Shown here: positions 1-5,095 of the stretch, piece after piece | Numbering within the stretch: position 1 is the first letter of the stretch | Layout: every line of letters starts with the position of its first letter | NCBI GenBank assembly: GCA_030037185.1 | Contig: JASHRR010001092.1 | Coordinates: 1-5,095, forward strand | Origin: Xanthobacteraceae bacterium | GTDB taxonomy: Bacteria; Pseudomonadota; Alphaproteobacteria; Rhizobiales; Xanthobacteraceae | Length of the DNA stretch: 5,095 bases | Reading direction: 5' to 3' | Program-made: the position numbers and the translations under genes | Notes under the pieces: generated by a model | Seen by the model: only the letters and a program-made list of their open reading frames with translations | Databases searched by the model: none | What the model was told of the DNA's origin: nothing

Positions 1-426
1 GAAGTAGAGCGCGACCATGACGAGCCCGAACAGCGTTCCGGTGATGCCTTCCTCGACGGTTGCCAACGGATCCATAAGGCCCGCCGCATTCGAGCCGCGC
101 TGGAGGTCGAGGACATCGCCGGCTGCCTCGGCGGCCCAAATGGGCACCCCCAGAACAAGTCCAATCACCACCCCGATAATCACTTCCTTGAAGAGAAGGG
201 CTGCGACAATTGTGATTGTCAGACGCTCGCCGGCGAGCGCCGCCACCAGCATCGGCACCACGGGAAGCGCGAGCGCGAGCGCCGTGGCGCCGCGGAGAAT
301 TCCCGTCAAGCCGATGCGGGTGAAGGCCGGCATGATGCTGATCAAACCGGCCATGCGTGCGAGCGCGAAGGCGGTCGCAATAGCATAGTCCTGGACCCGA
401 TCGAGAATGATGGAAGGGAGGTCCAC
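1..426 (-). CDS. rhcT: RhcT (SctT) export-gate membrane protein, N-terminal 142 residues, cut by window edge
   Basis: SctT (FliR/SpaR/YscT family) is an inner-membrane protein that assembles with SctR and SctS into the export gate at the base of the T3SS. The first 142 residues are visible, about half of a typical SctT; the rest lies beyond position 1. The N-terminus (VDLPSIILDRVQDYAIATAF) leads into hydrophobic stretches at about residues 14-33, 45-62 and 73-95. These are followed by the family's conserved loop, with motifs EAAGDVLDLQRG and MDPLA, and then another hydrophobic segment at the edge. I chose the GTG at 426-424 because an in-frame TGA lies about 15 codons upstream and no ATG, GTG or TTG falls between them. 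The next Met is residue 25, inside the first hydrophobic segment. The ribosome binding site is weak (GGA and GAGAG at 430-438). The gene starts 17 nt after the rhcS stop. It is not truncated within the window. Confidence 0.93.
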   Translation of the reverse strand, partial: MDLPSIILDRVQDYAIATAFALARMAGLISIMPAFTRIGLTGILRGATALALALPVVPMLVAALAGERLTITIVAALLFKEVIIGVVIGLVLGVPIWAAEAAGDVLDLQRGSNAAGLMDPLATVEEGITGTLFGLVMVALYF

Positions 427-443
427 AAGCTCTCGTCCGGGAC

Positions 444-713
444 CTAGCGCGTCTCGAGCGGGAATTCATCCAGTACCGCCGAGGCTTGATTGGCAATCTG
501 CTTGCCGAGCACCGGCCCCAGCAGCAGAAGGATAAGCAGCACCAATGTCAACTTTATTGCCTGCGGCAGGGTCTGATCTTGAATTTGCGTCAACGCTTGC
601 GCGAGCCCGATCACGACCCCGACAATCACCGTGGCGATCAGGACGGGGGCCGAGACCACAAACACCGTCAGCAGCGCGGCGTTCACCTTGACAAGGACAA
701 TCTCGCTGTTCAT
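444..713 (-). CDS. rhcS: RhcS (SctS) export-gate membrane protein
   Basis: SctS (FliQ/SpaQ/YscS family) is a small two-helix inner-membrane protein; several copies wrap around SctR and SctT in the export gate. The predicted protein has 89 residues, the normal family length. Hydrophobic segments lie at about residues 12-38 and 53-70. The most conserved family motif sits between them at 42-50 (TQIQDQTLP), preceded by GLAQA. The ATG at 713-711 is supported by a good Shine-Dalgarno sequence (GGAAGGA at 726-720, 6-nt spacer). The gene starts 21 nt after the rhcR stop and is followed by rhcT after 17 nt. Everything expected of a functional SctS is present. Confidence 0.97.
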   Translation of the reverse strand: MNSEIVLVKVNAALLTVFVVSAPVLIATVIVGVVIGLAQALTQIQDQTLPQAIKLTLVLLILLLLGPVLGKQIANQASAVLDEFPLETR

Positions 714-719
714 CGCATG

Positions 720-726
720 TCCTTCC
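720..726 (-). promoter_or_regulatory. Ribosome binding site of rhcS
   Basis: On the minus strand this reads GGAAGGA and ends 6 nt before the rhcS ATG at 713. It lies in the 21-nt gap after the rhcR stop, so rhcS can be initiated independently, unlike rhcQ, which starts within the stop of the gene before it without an obvious binding site. Confidence 0.75.
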
Positions 727-734
727 GCGACCGG

Positions 735-1388
735 TCAGCTATAACTGAGAATAAGACCGTGCATCAGTCGCGACCAGCCACTGACGCCGACAAACAGAAA
801 AAGCTTGAGCGGCACCGATATCAGGGTCGGAGAAACCATGATCATGCCCATTGCCATCAAGATATTCGACACCACCAAATCGATGACCAGAAACGGCAAA
901 TAAAGCAAAAAACCGATCTCAAAGGCGCGCGTCAACTCAGAACTGACAAAAGCCGGCAGCAACACCACGAGGTCGTCGTCTTTGAGGTCCGCGCGAGCCT
1001 CCTGCGGCCATATACGCTGGGTGGCCGACAGGAAGAACTGGCGCTCTTGCGGCCGTGCGAAGCGGATCAGCTCCGCCCGAATCGGCTGCTTGACGTCGTT
1101 TGCCATCGCGGTGAGATCGTCCACCGAGCTGAAATCGACCGGATGAGCGGTCGCCCGGGCATAGATGCTGCCCAGGAGCGGCGAAGTCACGTACACGGTC
1201 AACACGACGGCAATGCCATACAGCACGAGATTGGGCGGCGTTTGCTGAACCCCGAGCGCATTGCGGATGAGAAACATCACCACGGCGATCTTGAGAAATC
1301 CCGTCATAGTGACCACGAACAACGGGATGAGACCGGCCGCGGTGAAAAAGGCGAGGATGCCAAGAATGCTCACATTGCTGTCAGACAT
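735..1388 (-). CDS. rhcR: RhcR (SctR) export-gate membrane protein
   Basis: SctR (FliP/SpaP/YscR family) forms the pentameric core of the export gate through which substrates cross the inner membrane. The 217-residue length is typical. Hydrophobic segments lie at about 8-28, 52-75, 157-183 and 188-204, with a polar periplasmic region at about 80-140. The first conserved block is at 31-49 (FLKIAVVMFLIRNALGVQQ) and is followed by TPPN. The second is at 145-160 (PAFVSSELTRAFEIGF) and fits the FliP-family signature. The next stretch, to about 184, carries D170, N175 and the Met-rich segment MAMGMIM. The ATG at 1388 overlaps the end of rhcQ by 8 nt (ATGTCTGA). A weak AAGG lies 10 nt upstream, so translation may depend partly on ribosomes finishing rhcQ. 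No defects were seen. Confidence 0.97.
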   Translation of the reverse strand: MSDSNVSILGILAFFTAAGLIPLFVVTMTGFLKIAVVMFLIRNALGVQQTPPNLVLYGIAVVLTVYVTSPLLGSIYARATAHPVDFSSVDDLTAMANDVKQPIRAELIRFARPQERQFFLSATQRIWPQEARADLKDDDLVVLLPAFVSSELTRAFEIGFLLYLPFLVIDLVVSNILMAMGMIMVSPTLISVPLKLFLFVGVSGWSRLMHGLILSYS

Positions 1389-1653
1389 TGTCGAACAGCC
1401 TTGTGATCCGGATCCCCATGCTGTCGCCGATCTGGACCAGGTTGCCGCGACCGATGCGACGTCCGTTCGCTACAATGTCAACGCTATCTTCCAGAGGCCG
1501 CAGCATCGGAATGAGTGCTCCGGGTGCGAGCTGCCGAATTTCCGCAAGCGACAGCTCGATGCGCCCGAGTTCGAACAGGAGCTTCACTGGAATATTGTCG
1601 ACATCGGTGTCTTGCCGCAGGCCGGCTGGCGCCCTGTCTCCCCCGTTCTCCAT
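1381..1653 (-). CDS. Putative internal translation product of rhcQ (SctQ-C, 90 residues)
   Basis: An in-frame ATG at 1653-1651, Met306 of RhcQ, is preceded by GGGAG at 1664-1660 with a 6-nt spacer. This is a far better initiation context than that of full-length rhcQ. The product would be 90 residues: a short polar leader and then the whole C-terminal SpoA domain. In Yersinia YscQ and Salmonella SpaO, internal initiation is known to make a C-terminal SctQ fragment of about 90-100 residues, which joins full-length SctQ in the sorting platform. The position just before the last SpoA domain and the size match those cases. The initiation context and frame are seen directly; production of the protein is inference. 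Confidence 0.6.
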   Translation of the reverse strand: MENGGDRAPAGLRQDTDVDNIPVKLLFELGRIELSLAEIRQLAPGALIPMLRPLEDSVDIVANGRRIGRGNLVQIGDSMGIRITRLFDNV

Positions 1654-2568
1654 GCTCCACTCCCACAATGAGCCATGCGCGCGCATCGGCCGGGCGGCGA
1701 TTAGCGCACCGGCTGCGGTCAGTTCCACCGGGGCAACCAAAAGCTCGGCGATCACCGCCACGGCGGTGCCCGGCTGTTGACGGCCGTGGTCCGCCATCAC
1801 CACGTCGCCCGGCGACAGCGTCGCGATTTCGCCGACCGCGAATGTCGCGGCCGCCACCCGCACGCACACGGCGACCGGCAACTCAATTTCGCCGGGCCTA
1901 TCCTCCCGGGCCAGCGGCGGAGGATAAATCGATTTGCCTTCCCCGGCTCGCCCGGCAGGGTCGGGGCGCGGCGCACAGCGGTCGAGAAATTGCGCGAACA
2001 TGATCGCGTGAGCAGGCTGCAACTGCAGTTCTGCGCCGAAGCTCCCGAGGCCTTCGACTGTGATTTCAATCGCAAGAGCGGCGGCCTTGTTTTGCCTATC
2101 ATCATCCTGCGCGCGCACCGAGGTGATTGCTAGCCGCGCGCCAAGGCTTGCCTCGAGCATCGAAAGCTCGTCACTGAGGGCAAGCTCAAGCAGAAGGGCG
2201 ACGTGCGGCGGATCGAGACGATCCAACCGCTGATGCGGATCGAGCGCCGCAATGAGCGCCTCGATCAGCGCACGAGACAAAATCACAGCACCGGGAGCGC
2301 CGTCCACGGTCAAATCGAGCCGACATCTGGGGGAAGCATCCTGTGATGCCAGCGGCCATGACGCCTTAATGGTAGCGGCGCGTCCGGCGACCGGGAAGGC
2401 CAGCGCAGGACGCCGCCGGTAGAATGCATTGAGGGAGTTGACCTGCGCCGGCGAAATCGCTGGCAATCTAAGGCCGGCTCCCGGCATCACCGTCGATCGC
2501 AGCTGACCATCGGACGCGCTTGCCGCCCGCGCAGTGCTCTTGGGCATCGTGTTGAACTGCACCGTCAT
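1381..2568 (-). CDS. rhcQ: RhcQ (SctQ) cytoplasmic sorting-platform / C-ring protein
   Basis: SctQ (YscQ/SpaO, related to flagellar FliM/FliN) forms the pods of the cytoplasmic sorting platform, bridging SctK and SctL. The predicted protein has 395 residues. The N-terminal half is poorly conserved and is read as the usual SctQ N-domain. A first SpoA-like domain lies at about 226-300 and a second, well-defined one at about 325-395, starting IPVKLLFELG and containing ANGRRIGRGNLVQIGDSMGI. A charged, proline-rich linker at about 197-225 separates the N-domain from the SpoA domains. I chose the ATG at 2568 because it overlaps the sctO stop as ATGA. An in-frame extension to a TTG at 2667 would run 100 nt into sctO and encode an unlikely Arg-rich leader. 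No clear Shine-Dalgarno precedes 2568, suggesting translational coupling. An internal start at 1653 probably yields a second product. Confidence 0.95.
   Translation of the reverse strand: MTVQFNTMPKSTARAASASDGQLRSTVMPGAGLRLPAISPAQVNSLNAFYRRRPALAFPVAGRAATIKASWPLASQDASPRCRLDLTVDGAPGAVILSRALIEALIAALDPHQRLDRLDPPHVALLLELALSDELSMLEASLGARLAITSVRAQDDDRQNKAAALAIEITVEGLGSFGAELQLQPAHAIMFAQFLDRCAPRPDPAGRAGEGKSIYPPPLAREDRPGEIELPVAVCVRVAAATFAVGEIATLSPGDVVMADHGRQQPGTAVAVIAELLVAPVELTAAGALIAARPMRAHGSLWEWSMENGGDRAPAGLRQDTDVDNIPVKLLFELGRIELSLAEIRQLAPGALIPMLRPLEDSVDIVANGRRIGRGNLVQIGDSMGIRITRLFDNV
1660..1664 (-). promoter_or_regulatory. Internal ribosome binding site within rhcQ
   Basis: The minus strand reads GGGAG followed by TGGAGC and then ATG, a near-ideal Shine-Dalgarno and spacer. 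The bases encode part of Trp-Glu-Trp-Ser (residues 302-305), so the site is embedded in coding sequence. It is the basis for proposing the SctQ-C product. Confidence 0.55.
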
Positions 2569-3053
2569 GGCAGTGAACCGGCGATGACGGTGGCGTTGCG
2601 ATCTTCGTCTTCGGCCTCGTTGAGCGCTGCATCCCACCGCGATCTGCGCGCGCTCTCCTGCTCGCAAATGAGAGCGAGTTTGGCGGCAGCGCGTTGGCGC
2701 AGCCGAAACTTCGCGCTGGCCTCGGCGCGGGCGTTCTGCTGGTTCAAAAGATTGGCCTGCGCGCGCACCACGGCCGCCCGCAGTCGCGCTGTTTGGAGGG
2801 CGGCTCTGTCGAGCTCGATTTGCATGCGGATAATGTCCGCATAGGACACGGCCCGTCCGGCCACGGTAGCGGTCAATTCGCGCTCCCTGGCGCGAGCGGC
2901 GTCAACGTGGCGCCGCGCAGCGTGCTCGGCCGCCTCTGCCTGCTGTTCTGCTTGGCGCAGGAGACCCGCCTGCACAATGAGAGCTTCCAGCGCCCGCTGC
3001 TCGCGGACACGGCGGAGATCAGCAAGGCGTCGCAGGGCAACATTCGCACTCAC
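2565..3053 (-). CDS. sctO: SctO (YscO/FliJ-like) ATPase stalk protein, y4yJ-like
   Basis: The 162-residue protein is rich in Ala, Arg, Glu and Gln and has almost no hydrophobic runs. It reads as two long helices, about 3-62 and 72-148, joined by a short turn near VAGRAVS. This is the antiparallel coiled-coil hairpin expected of SctO (YscO, InvI, flagellar FliJ). SctO proteins insert into the SctN hexamer like the gamma subunit of F1-ATPase and link it to the export gate. Sequence conservation in this family is very low, so the call rests on length, coiled-coil composition and position between rhcN and rhcQ, where the rhizobial gene y4yJ lies. The start is GTG at 3053, overlapping the rhcN stop as GTGA. 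GGGAG at 3066-3062 lies 8 nt upstream, inside rhcN. The stop overlaps the rhcQ ATG in the same 4-nt way. Confidence 0.88.
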   Translation of the reverse strand: MSANVALRRLADLRRVREQRALEALIVQAGLLRQAEQQAEAAEHAARRHVDAARARERELTATVAGRAVSYADIIRMQIELDRAALQTARLRAAVVRAQANLLNQQNARAEASAKFRLRQRAAAKLALICEQESARRSRWDAALNEAEDEDRNATVIAGSLP

Positions 3054-4399
3054 CGAACGATCTCCCGCATCTGCCGTTGCGTTTGCGCGATCGTCGCCAT
3101 GGTGCCACTGGCCTGACGCAGAAAACTGTTGATCCGATCAATCTTGCTGATGGCTTCGTCCACAACCGCATCAGTCCCGCGCTGGTATTCGCCGACGCGC
3201 ACGAGCAGCTCCACCTCGGCGTAGCGGGCAAGGAGCTCGCGCATGCGGGCGGCATCCGCCCGATGCTCGGGCGCCACCACCGTATCCATGAGCCGGCTGC
3301 GGCTGCGCAGCACATCGATGGCCGGGAACTGGTTGCGTCGCGCGAGCTCACTGGAAAGGATGACATGACCGTCGAGAATGGCCTGCACCTCCTCGGCGAC
3401 CGGATCGAGGTTGATATCGCCCTCCACCAAAATTGTGTAGATGGCGGTGATCGAGCCGCGCTCGGTCGGACCGGTGCGTTCGAGGAGGCGCGGCAGCGCG
3501 GCAAACAGCGACGGCGGAAAGCCGCGGCGCGTCGCCGGCTCGCCGGCCGCAAGTCCGATCTCCCGCTGCGCGCGCGCGAAACGCGTGATGCTGTCCATCA
3601 GCAGCAGCACATGCCCGCCGCGATCGCGGAAAAATTCTGCAATCGTGGTGGCAACGTGCGCGGCCTTGACGCGCTCCATCGCGGCCCGATCGGATGTTGC
3701 CGCGACCACGACTGTGCGCTTGCGGCCCTCCGGCCCGAGCTGGCGCTCGACGAACTCTCTCACCTCGCGGCCGCGCTCTCCGATCAGCGCAACCACCACC
3801 GCGTCGGCGTCGGTGCCGCGAACGATGTCGGCGAGGAGCGTCGATTTGCCGGCCCCCGCCTCACCGAAAATTCCGACCCGCTGCCCGCGCGCGCACGTCA
3901 CGAGGCCGTCAAGAGCGCGGATTCCAAGCTGGATCGGGGCCTCAATGAGCGTGCGCGCAAACGGCGCGACCGGCGGCGCCACAACCGGGTAGTGGCCATC
4001 GATTTCATCTGGCGGCCACGACAGCCCGTCGAGCGGCTCTCCGAGGGCGTCGATGACGCGGCCCAACAACCCGGCTCCGACCGCAATGCGCAACTCCGCA
4101 CCGGTGGGCACCACCTCGCTGACGCTCGAAAGGCCGGTAAGATCACCGATCGGCGTAAGCACCGCAAGGTCATCGGCAAGGCCGATCACTTCGGCCATGA
4201 CCTTGTGGCCGGTCACGGGGTCTACGAGATGACAGACTTCGCCGAGACGCACCTGCGGCACGCTGGCATGGACAGTGACTCCGAGCAGCCGGCGGACGCG
4301 CCCCTTCGCGGGCCGCGGCGCCCCGTCCCGCACCGCGTTCTGCAGGCGGGGCAAGATCTGTTCGAGGCGGTCGTCAAGACTGGCCGGCCAAATGCTCAT
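3050..4399 (-). CDS. rhcN: RhcN (SctN) type III secretion ATPase
   Basis: SctN is the cytoplasmic hexameric ATPase that strips chaperones from substrates and helps energise export; it is related to flagellar FliI and F1 beta. The protein has 449 residues, normal for the family. An N-terminal barrel domain (about 35-100) precedes the ATPase domain. Walker A is at 179-187 (GEAGAGKST, K185). The catalytic Glu motif GERGREV is at 207-213 (E208). Walker B ends at D269 in LLLMDS. The ATP synthase alpha/beta signature is at 359-368 (PAIDVLRSRS); R369 just after it aligns by motif with the F1-alpha arginine finger. The C-terminal helical region (about 380-449) is complete. The ATG at 4399 was chosen for its strong Shine-Dalgarno and because MSIWPASLDDRLEQI is a plausible N-terminus; an in-frame extension to 4486 would be buried in nolV. 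The start overlaps nolV by 26 nt. All catalytic motifs are intact. Confidence 0.98.
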   Translation of the reverse strand: MSIWPASLDDRLEQILPRLQNAVRDGAPRPAKGRVRRLLGVTVHASVPQVRLGEVCHLVDPVTGHKVMAEVIGLADDLAVLTPIGDLTGLSSVSEVVPTGAELRIAVGAGLLGRVIDALGEPLDGLSWPPDEIDGHYPVVAPPVAPFARTLIEAPIQLGIRALDGLVTCARGQRVGIFGEAGAGKSTLLADIVRGTDADAVVVALIGERGREVREFVERQLGPEGRKRTVVVAATSDRAAMERVKAAHVATTIAEFFRDRGGHVLLLMDSITRFARAQREIGLAAGEPATRRGFPPSLFAALPRLLERTGPTERGSITAIYTILVEGDINLDPVAEEVQAILDGHVILSSELARRNQFPAIDVLRSRSRLMDTVVAPEHRADAARMRELLARYAEVELLVRVGEYQRGTDAVVDEAISKIDRINSFLRQASGTMATIAQTQRQMREIVR

Positions 4400-5015
4400 G
4401 CTGCTCCTCCCGTCCGCCGGGTCGAAGGTCGTTCGCGAACGCTCGAAGCTGCGCCTCGATACTTGCCTCCACCACCGCAAAATCACTCGTCACGATGCAC
4501 GCGCCTTGATCCAGAGCAGGATCGGATTCGACCGTCACGCTCGGGCCGCCCTCTCGGCTGAGGGCGGCAAGCGCCGTGCTGACGCGATCGACGGCGACGG
4601 GATGAACACGCACCTTGACGAATTTCTCCTGACGAAATTCCGCCAGAGCCTGCGCGGCGGCGCGGGCGACGACATCAGCGATATCGAGCTCGCCGAGCAC
4701 GCGGCGCACGACGCCAAGCGCCAGCGCACCGATTTCGCTCTCGAGCTTTGCGAGATAACGATCCACCGCCAGCGTCGTGTCACGCACCAGCCGGCTCGCC
4801 TCAATCGCCCCGGCCGACCGGCCTTCTGTGAATCCCTTCGCATAGGCGGCTGCGTAAGTGTTGCGCGCGTTCTCCTCGACCTTGCCTGCGGCCTCGCGGA
4901 CTGCGGCCAAAAACCGATATCCGTCCTGCCAGACGTCGACCTGTGCGGCACGCACGATCCGCGAGCCAGGCCCGGCCGGCAAGTCGTCCAGCGATATCTG
5001 GTTCGGCGCCAACAT
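4374..5015 (-). CDS. nolV: NolV (SctL) ATPase stator protein
   Basis: SctL (YscL/HrpE, related to flagellar FliH) is the peripheral stator that ties the SctN ATPase to SctQ and restrains its activity. The predicted protein has 213 residues. A variable N-terminus is followed by a helical region at about 28-100. This holds a glycine ladder, A57-G61-G65-G69 at four-residue spacing, as in the GxxxG repeat segment of FliH/YscL. The C-terminal domain, about 105-195, carries the family pattern VRVHP (135-139) and DPALDQGACIVTSDFAVVEA (165-184), followed by SIEAQL. The ATG at 5015 lies 4 nt after the nolU stop; no other ATG, GTG or TTG occurs in frame between it and the window edge. Its Shine-Dalgarno is poor, consistent with re-initiation after nolU. 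It overlaps rhcN by 26 nt at the 3' end. Confidence 0.95.
   Translation of the reverse strand: MLAPNQISLDDLPAGPGSRIVRAAQVDVWQDGYRFLAAVREAAGKVEENARNTYAAAYAKGFTEGRSAGAIEASRLVRDTTLAVDRYLAKLESEIGALALGVVRRVLGELDIADVVARAAAQALAEFRQEKFVKVRVHPVAVDRVSTALAALSREGGPSVTVESDPALDQGACIVTSDFAVVEASIEAQLRAFANDLRPGGREEQHEHLAGQS
4404..4411 (-). promoter_or_regulatory. Ribosome binding site of rhcN, inside the end of nolV
   Basis: The minus strand reads GGGAGGAG; its GGAGG core lies 6 nt before the rhcN ATG at 4399. This is the strongest Shine-Dalgarno in the window. It settles the start of rhcN at 4399 rather than an upstream in-frame codon. It overlaps nolV codons for Gly-Arg-Glu-Glu near that protein's C-terminus. 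Confidence 0.85.
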
Positions 5016-5019
5016 GTTT

Positions 5020-5095
5020 TCACGCCGCCACGCAGCGAATGATCGCCGGACCGATTTCGTCGAAAGGCCTTTGAACCGCGTCGTCGAGTACCGGG
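5020..5095 (-). CDS. nolU: NolU (SctK), last 24 residues only, cut by window edge
   Basis: Only the 3' end is visible. The frame whose first complete codon begins at 5094 encodes 24 residues, ending DEIGPAIIRCVAA, and stops at TGA 5022-5020, 4 nt before the nolV ATG. SctK proteins (YscK/HrpD) form the top layer of the sorting platform, linking SctQ pods to the inner-membrane ring. The identification rests almost entirely on synteny: in known rhizobial T3SS operons the gene directly upstream of nolV is nolU. The tail alone has no diagnostic motif. Of the three minus-strand frames here, this one gives the tight stop/start junction and is the natural choice. Confidence 0.7.
   Translation of the reverse strand, partial: PVLDDAVQRPFDEIGPAIIRCVAA

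Noticed and set aside
710..718. Two-codon frame ATG-CGA-TGA overlapping the rhcS start
   Set aside because: The Shine-Dalgarno spacing favours the rhcS ATG at 713 (6 nt) over this ATG (1 nt). It is probably chance.
714..734. Possible promoter, tts box or terminator in the rhcR/rhcS gap
   Set aside because: The gap is only 21 nt and holds a ribosome binding site. I saw no tts-box-like sequence, hairpin with a T-run, or -35/-10 pair there or in the 17-nt rhcS/rhcT gap.
486..1406. 306-codon open frame on the plus strand, opposite rhcR and rhcS
   Set aside because: The translation is very rich in His, Arg, Gln and Asp, the usual antisense image of hydrophobic membrane-protein codons. No domain or supporting start site was seen.
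2569..2667. N-terminal extension of rhcQ by 33 codons to a TTG
   Set aside because: The extension is Arg-rich, lies entirely inside sctO and begins with a rare start codon. The ATGA junction at 2568 is the better start.
4400..4486. N-terminal extension of rhcN by 29 codons
   Set aside because: It lies within nolV, has an Arg- and Trp-rich sequence unlike SctN N-termini, and ignores the strong ribosome binding site at 4404-4411.
3077..4561. 494-codon open frame on the plus strand, opposite rhcN
   Set aside because: It mirrors a high-GC conserved gene, its translation is rich in Arg, His and Asp with no recognisable domain, and it spans the rhcN/nolV junction. It is a shadow frame.
1..5095. 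Mobile elements, CRISPR arrays, tRNA or rRNA genes
   Set aside because: The window is filled by minus-strand T3SS genes. No long direct or inverted repeats, integrase or transposase coding, or RNA-gene features were seen by eye.

Overview
This window is a gene-dense stretch of one minus-strand operon that encodes core parts of a type III secretion system (T3SS). Gene order and protein features match the rhizobial (Rhc) family, so the likely source is a GC-rich alphaproteobacterial plant symbiont such as Bradyrhizobium, Mesorhizobium or Sinorhizobium. Genus assignment is inference from synteny and recalled family features. No database search was run.

Transcription runs from high to low coordinates. 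In that order the genes are: the 3' end of nolU (sctK, 5020-5095, cut by the window edge), nolV (sctL, 4374-5015), rhcN (sctN, 3050-4399), a y4yJ-like sctO (2565-3053), rhcQ (sctQ, 1381-2568), rhcR (sctR, 735-1388), rhcS (sctS, 444-713) and the 5' part of rhcT (sctT, 1-426, cut by the window edge). No intergenic gap exceeds 21 bases. There is no room for an internal promoter or terminator outside coding sequence, and I saw none. Both ends of the operon lie outside the window.

The genes fall into two functional groups. NolU, NolV, RhcN, SctO and RhcQ are cytoplasmic: the SctK/SctQ/SctL sorting platform, the SctN ATPase and its SctO stalk, which select and unfold substrates. RhcR, RhcS and RhcT form the core of the inner-membrane export gate. 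The genes are linked by overlapping stop and start codons: 26 nt for nolV/rhcN, 4 nt (GTGA) for rhcN/sctO, 4 nt (ATGA) for sctO/rhcQ and 8 nt for rhcQ/rhcR. This points to translational coupling.

I found no undescribed system here. The most interesting signal is a strong in-frame ribosome binding site and ATG inside rhcQ (start at 1653). It would make a separate 90-residue C-terminal product, like the SctQ-C proteins of Yersinia and Salmonella. Also notable are the absence of an sctP-like gene between sctO and rhcQ, and a FliH-type GxxxG repeat in NolV.
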